Below are positions 25,744 through 35,051 of a stretch of 64,000 nucleotides of DNA, piece by piece. This stretch comes from Thermoleptolyngbya sichuanensis A183 (GTDB taxonomy: Bacteria; Cyanobacteriota; Cyanobacteriia; Elainellales; Elainellaceae). Under the pieces are notes generated by a model. It saw only the letters and a program-made list of their open reading frames with translations. It ran no database searches and was not told the origin of the DNA. Made by a program: the position numbers and the translations under genes. The stretch spans positions 3,844,001-3,908,000 of the forward strand of contig NZ_CP053661.1 in assembly GCF_013177315.1 (NCBI RefSeq), given 5' to 3'. How positions within the stretch are numbered: the first letter of the stretch is position 1; each line of letters starts with the position of its first letter.

Positions 25744-27260
25744 CTTTAGTTTGGACTAATGGTGAAGAGGAAGGCAGTCAATGAGAAGCACCGACTGCCG
25801 TAAGGTCAATGAAGTACAACCAACATTGACCCCATGATTTTCAACGAACTTCAGCAATTTCGCCAAACGTTGTATGCTAGCTTGGGAAACGCCAGAGATG
25901 CCCTGTTTGATCTGATGGATGCCGTGTTAGTGAGTGCGTGCATCGTGTCGTTTGTGAGGCTATCGCAGAGTCCTGTCTTTCGTCGCCAGTGGTCGAGCAC
26001 CTATGAAGCGTTGCGCGATAGCCGCCTACCCCGATCAAAGGTGCTGAAGCTGTTGGTGCAGCAGATACCGACTCAGCAGCAACCGTTGTTGGCAGGTGAT
26101 GCGAGTCGGTGGAACCGTCCTGCTGCCAGGCGTTTGAAAGACCGCACCTTATCAGGCAGAACAGGACATGCCCCGATAGCCGGACAAAACTACAGTACCT
26201 TAGCCTGGATTGCTGAAGACAGGGGCAGTTGGGCATTACCATTGCGGCATGAGCGCATCACCAGCTTTGAAACACCCGCCAGTAAAGCGGCATTCCAACT
26301 CAAACAAGTGACTCGGCAGTTAGCGGTGCGTCCGTTGGCGATCTACGACCGAGGGTACGGCAATGCCAGTTTTGTCAACCAAACGGCAGGGATTGAGGCA
26401 GACTTGCTGCTGCGGGTTACATCCAATCGATGTGTCTATGGCGCGCCCCCAGCGTATCGAGGGCGAGGCGCACCTGCCAAGCATGGACATAAGATGAAAC
26501 TCAATGACCCTGACACTTGGAGTGTCCCGGTCGAAACCGTTGAAGTCGATGATCCCAACTGGGGACGAGTGCGGGTCAGTCGTTGGAGTGCATACCATTT
26601 CCGCAAATCCCCCAAACGGGCAATGGAAGTGTTGCGCGTGGAGGTGCTGGAGACACAGAGCAGCACGCGACGCTTGGCTCCTTTGTGGTTAGTTTGGCTG
26701 GGTGAGCAGATGCCTCCGTTAGAAACCCTGTGGTTGCACTACCTCCGTCGCTTTGCCATTGAACACTGGTATCGCTTTGCCAAGCAGAGGCTATATTGGA
26801 CACATCCCCAGTTCAGTTCTGTATCGGCAACCGAACAGTGGAGCAGCCTGATGCCGTTGCTCAGTTGGCAGTTGTGGTTAGCGCGAAAGGACTGTACTGA
26901 CCACCCCTTGCCCTGGCAGGCACCGCAAGAAACGTTGACTCCGGGTCGGGTCGCACAAGCGTTTGCAGGCATTTTGGCAGCGATTGGCACCCCTGCTCCT
27001 GCGCCTAAACCTCGTGGTAAATCGCCAGGACGAGGCAAGGGGCACAAGCCAACTCCTCGTCCCTGCTATCCGATGGTCAAAAAACGAGCCTCGAAACGCA
27101 AGACATCCGAACAATCCCTGAACAGTCCGGTTGCAACAGCAGCTTAACTGCGAGCAGGATTGTATCCAATTCCTTAAGTTCAACTGTTATGAACGGTTGA
27201 GCAGATTCTTTATGGCATCCTGTTGAGCATTATTGTGATGCCAGTTAGTCCAAACTAAAG
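25744..27260 (+). mobile_element. Insertion sequence, copy 2 (1517 bp)
   Basis: Same ends and length as copy 1. It differs from copies 1, 3 and 4 by a silent C-to-T change at 25878. Flanking hexamers TTTCCA (left) and TCGGAA (right) do not match, and the flanking genes are unrelated truncated genes, both cut at their 5' side. So this copy marks a rearrangement or an assembly join rather than a simple insertion. Confidence 0.95.
25834..27147 (+). CDS. DDE transposase of IS copy 2
   Basis: 437 aa, protein identical to that of copy 1 (catalytic D89, D172, E310). Intact start, stop and terminal repeats suggest it is active. Confidence 0.9.
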   Translation: MIFNELQQFRQTLYASLGNARDALFDLMDAVLVSACIVSFVRLSQSPVFRRQWSSTYEALRDSRLPRSKVLKLLVQQIPTQQQPLLAGDASRWNRPAARRLKDRTLSGRTGHAPIAGQNYSTLAWIAEDRGSWALPLRHERITSFETPASKAAFQLKQVTRQLAVRPLAIYDRGYGNASFVNQTAGIEADLLLRVTSNRCVYGAPPAYRGRGAPAKHGHKMKLNDPDTWSVPVETVEVDDPNWGRVRVSRWSAYHFRKSPKRAMEVLRVEVLETQSSTRRLAPLWLVWLGEQMPPLETLWLHYLRRFAIEHWYRFAKQRLYWTHPQFSSVSATEQWSSLMPLLSWQLWLARKDCTDHPLPWQAPQETLTPGRVAQAFAGILAAIGTPAPAPKPRGKSPGRGKGHKPTPRPCYPMVKKRASKRKTSEQSLNSPVATAA

Positions 27261-27739
27261 TCGGAACGGCAGAGGATATTCCTTTGGGCGATAGTGAAGT
27301 TGATATCGTTCTGTGCAATCAAGTGCTTGAGCATGTTCTTGATCCAAGCCAAGCGATGCGTGAGATGGCTCGAATCCTCAAGCCGGGTGGCTACTTCATT
27401 GGCAGCGTTCCCCATGTCGGTCTAGTTCATTTAGAACCACACGACTATCGCCGCTACACTGCGCTGGGTATAAAGCAACTGCTTCAGCAGCAAGGTTATT
27501 GCGACATCCACATTGAAGGGAATGGGGGAGTCTTTAGAGCGGCTGCGCTGATGATTGTGATGGATCTGCTGCTCAGCCAGCGTAAACCCGGCGTTTCCCA
27601 GCAGTTTAATGCAAATATGGCGCTGTTGCTGTCTCCAGTGATTACCGTCCTTAACTTATCTAGTCTATTGGCAGATAAGCTGTTGGGCGATCGCCAGCGC
27701 ACGCCGGCCAATCTCTGCTGGATTGCGCGAAAAAAATGA
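27261..27739 (+). pseudogene. Class I SAM-dependent methyltransferase, C-terminal fragment
   Basis: Open frame entering from the IS boundary: GTAEDIPLGDSEVDIVLCNQ, VLEHVLDPSQAMREMARILKP and GGYFIGSVPHVG are motifs post-I to III of Methyltransf_11 enzymes. The SAM-binding motif I (VLDxGxGxG) would lie upstream and is missing, removed at the junction with IS copy 2. The remaining 160 residues extend to a natural stop at 27739. Confidence 0.85.
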
Positions 27740-28325
27740 CTTTTTTCTTTACAATGACTCATTTAAGATGAGGGATCTTGTGGTGTGGGGATGAGGGTTG
27801 GGCGATCGCCCCAATTTCACCAATCGTATCTGCCATTAGGCCGAACTGAAAGTGCAAAATTCTGAGTTTACAAACTCAATCTCCTCATCCATCAACCAGG
27901 AACCTTTAGAAAATACAAGCCCAGGCTTGGGGAGGAGGTCGCATAGAGAGTTGAACAACCTATACAAATTGGAGTTTGCCACAAACATAAAATAGTCATC
28001 AGGGCACCTCGATTAATTGCCTTATTGCAAATTTTTCGGCACTTAAACCAGTGAAATCTCATTGCCATTCTCAACAAGAATTGATTTTTGACCTGATCTT
28101 CTGAGTTTTCTCCCTGATCTTCTGAGTTTTCTCAAGGTTGTGTTAGGGTATTTCAAACTCACGGCACAGAAACCATTTCCTAAACGGTCTTAACTGTCCT
28201 ATCTATTGGGTGGATGTTTGGACAGGTATGTGATGTTATGAAAAATATTGTGAAATCTATCAGGGCGATCGCCCCGTAAGATCACCCCGTAAATTTTTGA
28301 GTTCGCTCCTATTTTTGACGTGATA
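27740..28325. other. Gene-free AT-richer spacer
   Basis: No supported gene in about 585 bp. It contains a small hairpin TGAGTTTACAAACTCA near 27862 and two direct 21-bp copies of CCTGATCTTCTGAGTTTTC at 28092-28133. Confidence 0.6.
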
Positions 28326-28334
28326 TAGCGTTTT

Positions 28335-28907
28335 TCATTCTGGCGAGGCATAGTAACAGCAATGGGAGAACCAATTCTGTAGGTCATTCAATGACACTTG
28401 GGAGAAGGACTCCTCAATGGCTTTGTCTAGATCAAGATAGCTCCGTGCCCCAAGGGAGCGCAGAATACTCTTAATCTTTGAAAAGCAATTCTCGATGGGT
28501 GAAAAGTCCGGCGAGTACGGCGGTAGAAACATCAGTTTAGCACCTGCATCCTCAATCAACCTCCTAACTTCTTCACCAAGATGAATCGAGCAGTTATCCA
28601 TGATGACACATGCCCCTTTCCACAACTTAGGAACGAGTCTCTGGGAAATGAAGGCTTCAAAGGTAAGTCCATCGACTGAACCGATGAGATTGGAATAGGT
28701 AATTACCTTTTTAAGGCTAATTGCACCAAGAATCGAGACCCGTTTCCCTCGTTTGCTGGGACGCTTACCATGGGCTCGTTTTCCTTTCGGGGCACGTGCC
28801 CGGAGTCGAGTCAAAGCCAGGTTCACTCCTGATTCGTCAATAAAGATTAAGTCTTGAGCCAGGAATCCTCGAACCAGTTGCCAAAATTTGACTCGTTCGA
28901 TTTGCAC
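28335..28907 (-). CDS. IS630 transposase, catalytic part (frame 2)
   Basis: DDE_3-type domain: DLIFIDESGVNLALTR (first Asp), KGACVIMDNCSIHLGEEV (second Asp) and PPYSPDFSPIENCFSKIKS (Glu). It lacks the helix-turn-helix part, which is in the preceding frame; the two are offset by one base at an A8 run near 28938-28945. Expression as a fusion by ribosomal slippage at that run is usual for many IS630 elements. Confidence 0.88.
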   Translation of the reverse strand: MQIERVKFWQLVRGFLAQDLIFIDESGVNLALTRLRARAPKGKRAHGKRPSKRGKRVSILGAISLKKVITYSNLIGSVDGLTFEAFISQRLVPKLWKGACVIMDNCSIHLGEEVRRLIEDAGAKLMFLPPYSPDFSPIENCFSKIKSILRSLGARSYLDLDKAIEESFSQVSLNDLQNWFSHCCYYASPE

Positions 28908-28911
28908 CCGT

Positions 28912-29289
28912 TCAGTTTCCTTTTTGTCGGGATACAGCGTTTTTTTTAAGGGTTAAGTTCAGTTTCTCTAACATACGAAACATCGTCGAAACGCCAATCC
29001 GAACACCGACCCTTTGTTCCAGCAAGTCACACAACTCTGCCAATGTCGCGTCATGATTTGATTCAGCAATCGTTTTTAGGATCTCTAGTTGCTCATTACT
29101 TAATTTGGTTGGCGTTTGCTCAGTGCGGCGTTTGGGGGCAATCTCACCTGTTTCCCGATATTGTTTGATCAGCTTTCGCACGAAACTGTAAGCAACTCGA
29201 AATTGTTGAGCGATTTGACGTTGCGACGTATTCCCTTCAATGTAGACATCAATAATTTTTTGTCTAAGATCTAGTGAGTAGGGTCGCAT
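28912..29289 (-). CDS. IS630 transposase, HTH part (frame 1)
   Basis: 125 aa starting MRPYSLDLRQKIIDVYIEGN, the standard IS630 N-terminus, with two helix-turn-helix segments (TSQRQIAQQFRVAYSFVRKL; LEILKTIAESNHDATLAELC). The frame ends just after the A8 slippery run shared with the catalytic frame. Confidence 0.88.
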   Translation of the reverse strand: MRPYSLDLRQKIIDVYIEGNTSQRQIAQQFRVAYSFVRKLIKQYRETGEIAPKRRTEQTPTKLSNEQLEILKTIAESNHDATLAELCDLLEQRVGVRIGVSTMFRMLEKLNLTLKKNAVSRQKGN

Positions 29290-30060
29290 TTGAGTTAAGG
29301 GTAAAGTAAATTCACTGAATAGATTATATCAAAATACGCCTCACTAGGCTAGAAATTGCTATAGTAAACGCTCCTGCTTAATGACTATCCTGCACCAAAA
29401 CGAAACGTCCCAACAGCAAACAAACCCCTCCGTTTCAATTACGCCCCAGAGCGCCGAACTGCTCAGCTTCAACACATCACGACAATCAGCTGATGCACTC
29501 CTGCGAGGTCCAAAGCCAACAGTCAATGCCTTTGAAGTCACGCTAGAGCGGCTCAGCTCAGCGGTGAAGATGGGGCTGTATGAACCTGGCGACCAACTGC
29601 CGAGCGAACGGGAACTTGCCGATATTATGGGCGTGAGTCGGGCTACCGTCCGAGAAGCAATTCGCCTGATGACCGAGCAGGGCATTTTGGTAGCGCGTCG
29701 GGGACGCACAGGGGGCACCTTTGTCTCCAAGCACCCGGTGCCCGAAACATTACAAAATCTGCGAACCCGCCTTAGCGCAAGGGGAACTTCGATTACAGGC
29801 ATTTTGGATCATCGACTGGTGGTGGAGTCGGGCGTGGTAGAGCTAGCTGCTCAACGGGCGACCGACGAGCAAAAGTGGGAATTGCAAGCACTGGTTAATG
29901 CAATGGAGCAAGCAGACAACCATGCAGAATATCGCAAGCTAGATACGCGGTTTCATCTGCTGATTGCCGCCGCAACCCAGACCAATCGACTGTCGTCGGT
30001 TGTTGCAGAGATTCATGCTGAACTGTCGGATTTGCTGGGTGCATCCCAGTCTTACAAGAC

Positions 30061-30900
30061 TCAGGATGAGAATTGACCATTGAGATAAGCGCAGCGATGG
30101 CGAAGGACTTGTGGAACGTTGTCTTCCTTCCACTGAGCGCCTGAAATTTTCACCCGCCTACCAATTTGCTTGATAGTCGACTCCACGGCACCCGAGCCAA
30201 TTGAAATCCCCTCAGCTTGGTAGTAGCTGTAGTTAACGATACGGAGCCGATGCTTAGCCAGATAGCCGATAAACTGGTCTACCCGCTCATGGGACCAGTC
30301 GTCGAATAGCCTAACCGCCCCATCCACATCCCCTTGCCACAAGCAGGCTTCGACGGCATCAAGACGCTGTTGAGACCCACCCACGTTACCCAAATTCTCC
30401 ATCAGGTGGTACCAGTCCAAGATCTCAAGGCGCTCGCTGCGATGCCCGATCTGTGAAAACAGGTTCCAGATGCCGTCGTGACCATCCCCAAGACAAACGA
30501 GGGGATGCGCTAAGGGCTGCTGGTTGAGCCAGTTGACCAAGCTGTCGTTGTCTTTGTAGAAGGCGCTAATGCTGCACTGATGCAGGTTTACCCCCTTGTA
30601 ATCGCGCCACTGGCAGGGCTGCCCCTGAGGAGTCCGCAGACGGACTTTGCCCCCGTCTAAGCTCATTTCCTTAACCCCGCTGTCCACCGCTGGTGGCTCT
30701 AGGTCTTGACGATGCACCAGCCGTTGCTGGGTACTCCCTGACACGCACACCCCGGTGAGCACAGCGATATCGTCGGCAGCTCGCGCATAGGCTTCGTTGG
30801 CACTCAGCAGCAAGCAGCACGTCTCAACCTGAGGACTCCACTGGGTGCGGGCCTTGACCTTAAGCCGCTGGCTCTGGCGCTGACTCAGACTTAAGCGTCC
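30061..30900 (-). CDS. ISKra4-type transposase, catalytic part
   Basis: The frame contains EMSLDGGKVRLRTPQGQ (first Asp), HPLVCLGDGHDGIWNLFSQI (second Asp) and GISIGSGAVESTIKQIGRRV (Glu region), typical of ISKra4 transposases. It stays open upstream to about 30900 (RLKVKARTQWSPQVETCC), where it overlaps the end of the preceding frame, so a frameshift is needed to make the whole enzyme, as in the ISMich2 subgroup. The first plain start inside the frame is at 30813. Confidence 0.85.
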   Translation of the reverse strand, partial: GRLSLSQRQSQRLKVKARTQWSPQVETCCLLLSANEAYARAADDIAVLTGVCVSGSTQQRLVHRQDLEPPAVDSGVKEMSLDGGKVRLRTPQGQPCQWRDYKGVNLHQCSISAFYKDNDSLVNWLNQQPLAHPLVCLGDGHDGIWNLFSQIGHRSERLEILDWYHLMENLGNVGGSQQRLDAVEACLWQGDVDGAVRLFDDWSHERVDQFIGYLAKHRLRIVNYSYYQAEGISIGSGAVESTIKQIGRRVKISGAQWKEDNVPQVLRHRCAYLNGQFSS

Positions 30901-31181
30901 GACGATACTCTGGATGTGCCGCTTTCGCCCAGAGCTTGTGCCGCTGCTTGTGCAGATAAAAAATTTCCGATCTCAGGCCCCACATACTCCAGTAGGTGGT
31001 CACGAACGGCGACTTCGATCCCGGCCAATGTTTTGACTTGTTCAGGGTCTGTCTCGTCGTAAAGCAACTCCGCTAACGCCAGTGCATGGGCTTTGATTTG
31101 GGCTTCCTTGGTGGCATCCATCGCTTCAACTATCCTTAGAGCAACTGCTCTGAGCCTACGGCGTCTGCCCTTAATCTGCAC
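30891..31181 (-). CDS. ISKra4-type transposase, N-terminal part
   Basis: 96-aa frame (KEAQIKAHALALAELLYDETDP; ALGESGTSRVSSD) upstream of the catalytic frame and in a different phase. It gives the N-terminal region of ISKra4 enzymes. It overlaps the catalytic frame around 30890-30900, where slippage or a mutation would have to join them. Confidence 0.7.
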   Translation of the reverse strand: MQIKGRRRRLRAVALRIVEAMDATKEAQIKAHALALAELLYDETDPEQVKTLAGIEVAVRDHLLEYVGPEIGNFLSAQAAAQALGESGTSRVSSDA

Positions 31182-31567
31182 TAAGCACTTCTACTCATTG
31201 CATAACTGGGATGCACCCTGTGGAATCGTAGTTTCTTCTGATTGGGAATCATAGATTCTTCCTGATATAGCTGGGTTGTGCAAGTTTGCCCTCATCCCCC
31301 AGCCCCTTCTCCCTTTTTAGGAGAAGGGGAGCCGGATTGGAAGTCCTTCTCCCGCTTTGGGAGAGGAATTTAGGGTGAGGGTTACAAAAGTGGGATACAC
31401 CCGATTTGCTGACAGCCGCGCCCCATAGCAAATCCCAATGTCTCCATGCCAATGATCAGCATCAGCTGATCGTGGATGCAATCTGCCTGGGACGACCCGA
31501 CCTCGCTCGCATCAAGATTCAGGAGCATATTTTGGCTACTAACAGCTACTTGAATGCTCTGCTATGA

Positions 31568-32116
31568 AAGTTGGTTTGAGGTATTTTGAGATATTTCTAG
31601 AGCCACTTCTACGCCTGGAAACTTTTGCATTTGACGTTTGCATTTGATGTCTTGAGCAGACTAGGGCAAGTCTTGAACACGAGCCATCGGCCTAGAAGTG
31701 GGCTTTGTAGTGGGCTTCGTTGCTTACCGAGCCATTTCAATACTTTTGGCGATCGCCACACATCGCTATCACGTTTTAAGGTGTATCTTTTTAAGGTGTA
31801 TCTTAGGTTGGATCACCAGAATCCAAACTTTGTAGCGCTAGCTACGGAAGCATACGGAATAACCGCATACTTTTAGCTCTGAGGTTGAATGGAATAGATT
31901 CAGACCTTTGGGTGGACGCTGCCTTTTTGCTTTTGCATCCATGTCCACTCAGAACATTCAATCTACATAGCTTGCATGGTTCACATTGGCATGGCTGCGT
32001 TATTGGCTTAGACCGTTGATTGGTGCTTGATTTGCACTGTTGCGATCCGCTTGAACAATGTGTTGAAAATGTCCCGACCGTGGACTTGATACAGACTTGA
32101 TACAGATGGTGATAGT
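31568..32116. other. Gene-free spacer upstream of aldehyde dehydrogenase
   Basis: About 550 bp without a supported gene; two short tandem repeats (TTTGCATTTGA near 31628; AAGGTGTATCTTTTT near 31780). It probably holds the promoter and the former GntR operator for the amine-catabolic genes, but no clear dyad stands out. Confidence 0.5.
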
Positions 32117-33565
32117 GTGACGCAAGGTTTTGTGACGCAAGATTTATTGATTGGAGGCGATCGCCTACCCGCTGACTCAGGGCAATATACCGAACTCATC
32201 GACCCCGCCACAGGTGATGCCTGGATCAAAGTCGCCGCTGCCGCAGCCGATGATGTCGATCGGGCCGTGCAGGTTGCCGACCAAGTGCGATCGCCCTGGC
32301 GCAGAGTCAATAGCCGCGATCGCACCCAACTGTTGCTGAAGCTGGCGACCCTCATCCGCGAAAATTTGGAACCGCTGGCCCAACTGGAAAGCCGCAACGT
32401 CGGCAAGCCCATCCGCGATGCCCGCGACGAGGTGAACCTGGCCGCAGACTGCTTCGAGTATTACGCCGGGGTAGTGAATAAGATCGGCGGACAGACAACT
32501 CCTGTGGCTGCGGCGGGCACCCATCTAACCTTTCGAGAACCCATCGGCGTGTGTGGGCTGATTGCGCCGTGGAACTTTCCCATCGCCATCACCGCCTGGA
32601 AGGTCGCGCCTGCCCTAGCAATGGGCAATCCAGTGGTGCTAAAGCCTGCAACCCAAACGCCGCTCACAGCGCTGCGGTTGGGCGAACTGGCCCTAGAAGC
32701 AGGCATTCCGCCCGGTGTGTTTAACGTGGTTCCTGGTGCGGGATCGGTGGCAGGCGAGGCGCTGCTGCGGCATCCGCTAGTGCGAAAGATCTCCTTCACT
32801 GGCTCGACTGAAATTGGAATGCACGTCATGCGGACTGCGGCAGACGATCTCAAGCGCGTGACGCTGGAACTGGGCGGCAAGTCGGCGAATCTGGTGTTTG
32901 CCGATGCGGATCTGGATTTGGCGGTTCCCAAGGTAATGTGGAGCGTGCTGGGCAATGCCGGGCAGGACTGCTGTGCGCGATCGCGCCTGTTGATTCAGCG
33001 CCCGGTTTACGACGAGTTTTTGCATCGCCTGACGCAGCAATTCCAGGCGCTCCGAATTGGCCCACCGCTCGACGAATCGACGGAAATTGGTACGCTGATT
33101 TCTACCCAGCAGCGCGATCGCGTGTTGGATTATATCACGCTGGGGCAGCAGGAAGGCGCAACCTTGCTCTGCGGCGGCACAGTGCCCACCGAATCCCCGC
33201 TCGACCGGGGCGCGTACCTCACGCCTGCCCTCTTTGCCCACGCCACGCCCAATATGCGAATTGCCCAGGAAGAAATCTTTGGCCCAGTTCTCTGTGCTAT
33301 CCCGTTTGACACCGAGGAAGAAGCCGTGGCGATCGCCAACACCAGTCTCTACGGACTCTCTGGCTCTATCTGGACCCGCGACATTGGCCGCGCCCTCCGC
33401 ATTGCCCGCGCCATCGAAACGGGCGTTCTCTCCATCAACACGGGCCACAGCGTCCACCTGGAAGCCCCCTTCGGTGGCGTGAAGCACAGCGGCATCGGTC
33501 GCGAACTGGGACTCGCCGTGTTAGATCATTACAGTGAGTGGAAGAGTATCTTCATTGCAGAGTGA
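32117..33565 (+). CDS. NAD(P)-dependent aldehyde dehydrogenase
   Basis: 482-aa ALDH superfamily enzyme oxidising an aldehyde to the acid. Motifs: IAPWNFPIAITAWKVAPALA (cofactor cleft), LELGGKSANLVFADADLDLA (catalytic Glu), GNAGQDCCARSRLL (catalytic Cys) and EEIFGPVLCAIPFD. The closest type by motif is the betaine/gamma-aminobutyraldehyde group (PuuC/GabD-like). Start is a GTG at 32117. Next to a glutamine-synthetase-like gene and behind a GntR/FCD gene, it fits a gamma-glutamylated amine pathway; the substrate is inference. Confidence 0.92.
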   Translation: MTQGFVTQDLLIGGDRLPADSGQYTELIDPATGDAWIKVAAAAADDVDRAVQVADQVRSPWRRVNSRDRTQLLLKLATLIRENLEPLAQLESRNVGKPIRDARDEVNLAADCFEYYAGVVNKIGGQTTPVAAAGTHLTFREPIGVCGLIAPWNFPIAITAWKVAPALAMGNPVVLKPATQTPLTALRLGELALEAGIPPGVFNVVPGAGSVAGEALLRHPLVRKISFTGSTEIGMHVMRTAADDLKRVTLELGGKSANLVFADADLDLAVPKVMWSVLGNAGQDCCARSRLLIQRPVYDEFLHRLTQQFQALRIGPPLDESTEIGTLISTQQRDRVLDYITLGQQEGATLLCGGTVPTESPLDRGAYLTPALFAHATPNMRIAQEEIFGPVLCAIPFDTEEEAVAIANTSLYGLSGSIWTRDIGRALRIARAIETGVLSINTGHSVHLEAPFGGVKHSGIGRELGLAVLDHYSEWKSIFIAE

Positions 33566-33640
33566 TGGAGCGTCCGTCTCTTTGTCACTTCTCTAGCCCA
33601 ACACTCCCCATTCTTTAATCCTTCTATTTTGTATTCCTTT

Positions 33641-35029
33641 ATGTATTCTTCTTCTCGTGGACGATTGACCGTCGAAATGCTGACGCAGCTTGTTCAGGAT
33701 GAGCAGATTGAAACCATCCTCACCGTGTTTCCAGACCTCTATGGACGGCTGATCGGCAAGCGGATCACGGGCGATTTTTTCGTGAACGACGTGCTGCAAG
33801 ATGGCGTTCACGCCTGCGATTATTTGCTGGCCTGCGACATGGAAATGGACCCGGTTCCGGGATACAGCTTCACCAGTTGGGCCAGTGGCTATGGCGACTT
33901 TCGCATGATTCCTGATCTGAGTACGCTACGAGTTGCGTCTTGGCTAAAGAAAACGGCGATCGTGCTGTGCGATGTTTACAACGAAGAAGAGGATGCGCGG
34001 GTTGAGATTGCGCCGCGCAGCCTGCTGAAGACGCAGGTAGAACGGGCCAAGTCGCTGGGCTATGTTGCTAAAGGGGCTTCGGAACTGGAGCTATACGTCT
34101 TTGCCGATTCCTACGAAACCGCACGGCAAAAGAACTATCATGACCTTCAGCCCATCGGCAGCTACATTGAGGATTATCATATTTTCCAGGGCACCAAGGA
34201 AGAGTTTCTCATTGGCTCAATCCGCAAGCATTTGGAGCGATCGGGAATTCCTGTCGAGTTCTCGAAGGGCGAATGGGGGCCGGGGCAGCAGGAGATTAAC
34301 TTACGCTACGCAGATTTTTTGGAAATGTGCGATCGCCACATTCTCTACAAGCACGCCGCCAAGGAAATTGCCTGGCAAAGCAACGTCGCCGTTACGTTCA
34401 TGTCCAAGTGGGACGAGCGCTACGCCGGGTCGAGTATGCACCTACACGCCAGCTTGTGGGATCAGGAAGGTAAGATAGCGCTGTTCCCCGGTAAGGAAGC
34501 CTTCGGCCCGGTGCATAGTTCGCCGCTGTTTCGCTGGTTCCTCGGCGGCTGGATGGCGCATATCCGCGAAATCTTCCCGTTCTACGCGCCCTATCCCACA
34601 TCCTACAAGCGCTACGTAGCGGGTTCCTTTGCGCCAACGGGCATTGCCTGGTCCTATGACAACCGCACAGCGGGCTTTCGCATTTTGGGACATGGCCCCT
34701 CGCTGCGGCTAGAGTGTCGCGCACCGGGAGCCGATGCCAATCCTTATCTTGCCTTTGCTGCTACCCTCGCTGCTGGACTCGACGGCATCAAAAACCAGAT
34801 CGAGCCGCCGCCGATGTTTGAGGGCGATGTGTACGAGGCACGGGATTTGCCGCAGGTGCCCCACAGCCTGAATGAGTCCATTCACGAACTGGAAAAGAGC
34901 CAGTGGGCGCGGGACACCTTTGGCGAAGCCACGATTGACCACTATCTGCACTTCTTCAAAACTGAGCAGCGCAAATTCGATGAAGTGGTGACGAGTTGGG
35001 AGCGGGCCCGCTATTTTGAACGGGCCTGA
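33641..35029 (+). CDS. Glutamine synthetase family protein (gamma-glutamylamine synthetase type)
   Basis: 462-aa protein with the GS catalytic barrel: VEFSKGEWGPGQQEINLRYA (metal-binding Glu, usually GPGQHE/GPSQ), YAGSSMHLHASLWDQEGK (SxHxHxS), YVAGSFAPTGIAWSYDNRTA (flap, NRTA instead of NRSA) and RLECRAPGADANPYLAFAA. The N-terminus DLYGRLIGKRITGDFF is like PuuA/GlnA3-type enzymes that ligate glutamate to amines rather than ammonia. ATG at 33641 used; a TTG at 33629 is possible. It is 75 bp downstream of the ALDH, probably the same operon. Confidence 0.88.
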   Translation: MYSSSRGRLTVEMLTQLVQDEQIETILTVFPDLYGRLIGKRITGDFFVNDVLQDGVHACDYLLACDMEMDPVPGYSFTSWASGYGDFRMIPDLSTLRVASWLKKTAIVLCDVYNEEEDARVEIAPRSLLKTQVERAKSLGYVAKGASELELYVFADSYETARQKNYHDLQPIGSYIEDYHIFQGTKEEFLIGSIRKHLERSGIPVEFSKGEWGPGQQEINLRYADFLEMCDRHILYKHAAKEIAWQSNVAVTFMSKWDERYAGSSMHLHASLWDQEGKIALFPGKEAFGPVHSSPLFRWFLGGWMAHIREIFPFYAPYPTSYKRYVAGSFAPTGIAWSYDNRTAGFRILGHGPSLRLECRAPGADANPYLAFAATLAAGLDGIKNQIEPPPMFEGDVYEARDLPQVPHSLNESIHELEKSQWARDTFGEATIDHYLHFFKTEQRKFDEVVTSWERARYFERA

Positions 35030-35051
35030 TCCCCCTCTAATCCCCCGTCGA

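Larger units (their letters stand above)
28326..29361 (-). mobile_element. IS630 family element (1036 bp) with TA duplication
   Basis: Imperfect inverted ends (TAGCgtTTTtcA...GAGGC versus TAGCaaTTTctA...GAGGC) are flanked by TA on both sides (28324-28325 and 29362-29363), the target duplication of IS630/Tc1 elements. Its right end is 19 bp upstream of the GntR start codon, so it probably displaced that gene's promoter or ribosome site. Confidence 0.82.
30037..31402 (-). mobile_element. ISKra4-like element with MITE-like tail
   Basis: Left end GGGTGCATCCCAGT, right end (other strand) GGGTGTATCCCAC. Flanks GATTTGCT at 30029-30036 and 31403-31410 are direct repeats (nine bases if the next G is counted), so the unit moved as 1366 bp. 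An internal copy of the left end, inverted, lies at 31205-31218, and the remaining tail (31279-31402) is the same sequence as the free MITE at 16948-17095. The transposase is in two frames. Confidence 0.85.
29381..31567 (+). pseudogene. GntR/FadR (FCD domain) regulator split by ISKra4-like element
   Basis: The 5' part (29381-30036) has the winged HTH (GLYEPGDQLPSERELADIMG, SRATVREAIRLMTEQGI) and most of the FCD domain, with the ligand-site D and H in KLDTRFHLLIA. The last helices lie beyond the insertion at 31411-31567 (HANDQHQLIVDAICLGRPDL). Removing 30037-31410 (element plus one 8-bp duplicate) gives one open frame of 270 codons. FCD regulators respond to organic acids. It precedes the aldehyde dehydrogenase and glutamine-synthetase-like genes and was probably their repressor. 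Confidence 0.9.

Noticed and set aside
27892-28077. 61-aa minus-strand frame in the spacer left of IS630
   Set aside because: Cys/Leu-rich with no conserved motif; the spacer looks non-coding.
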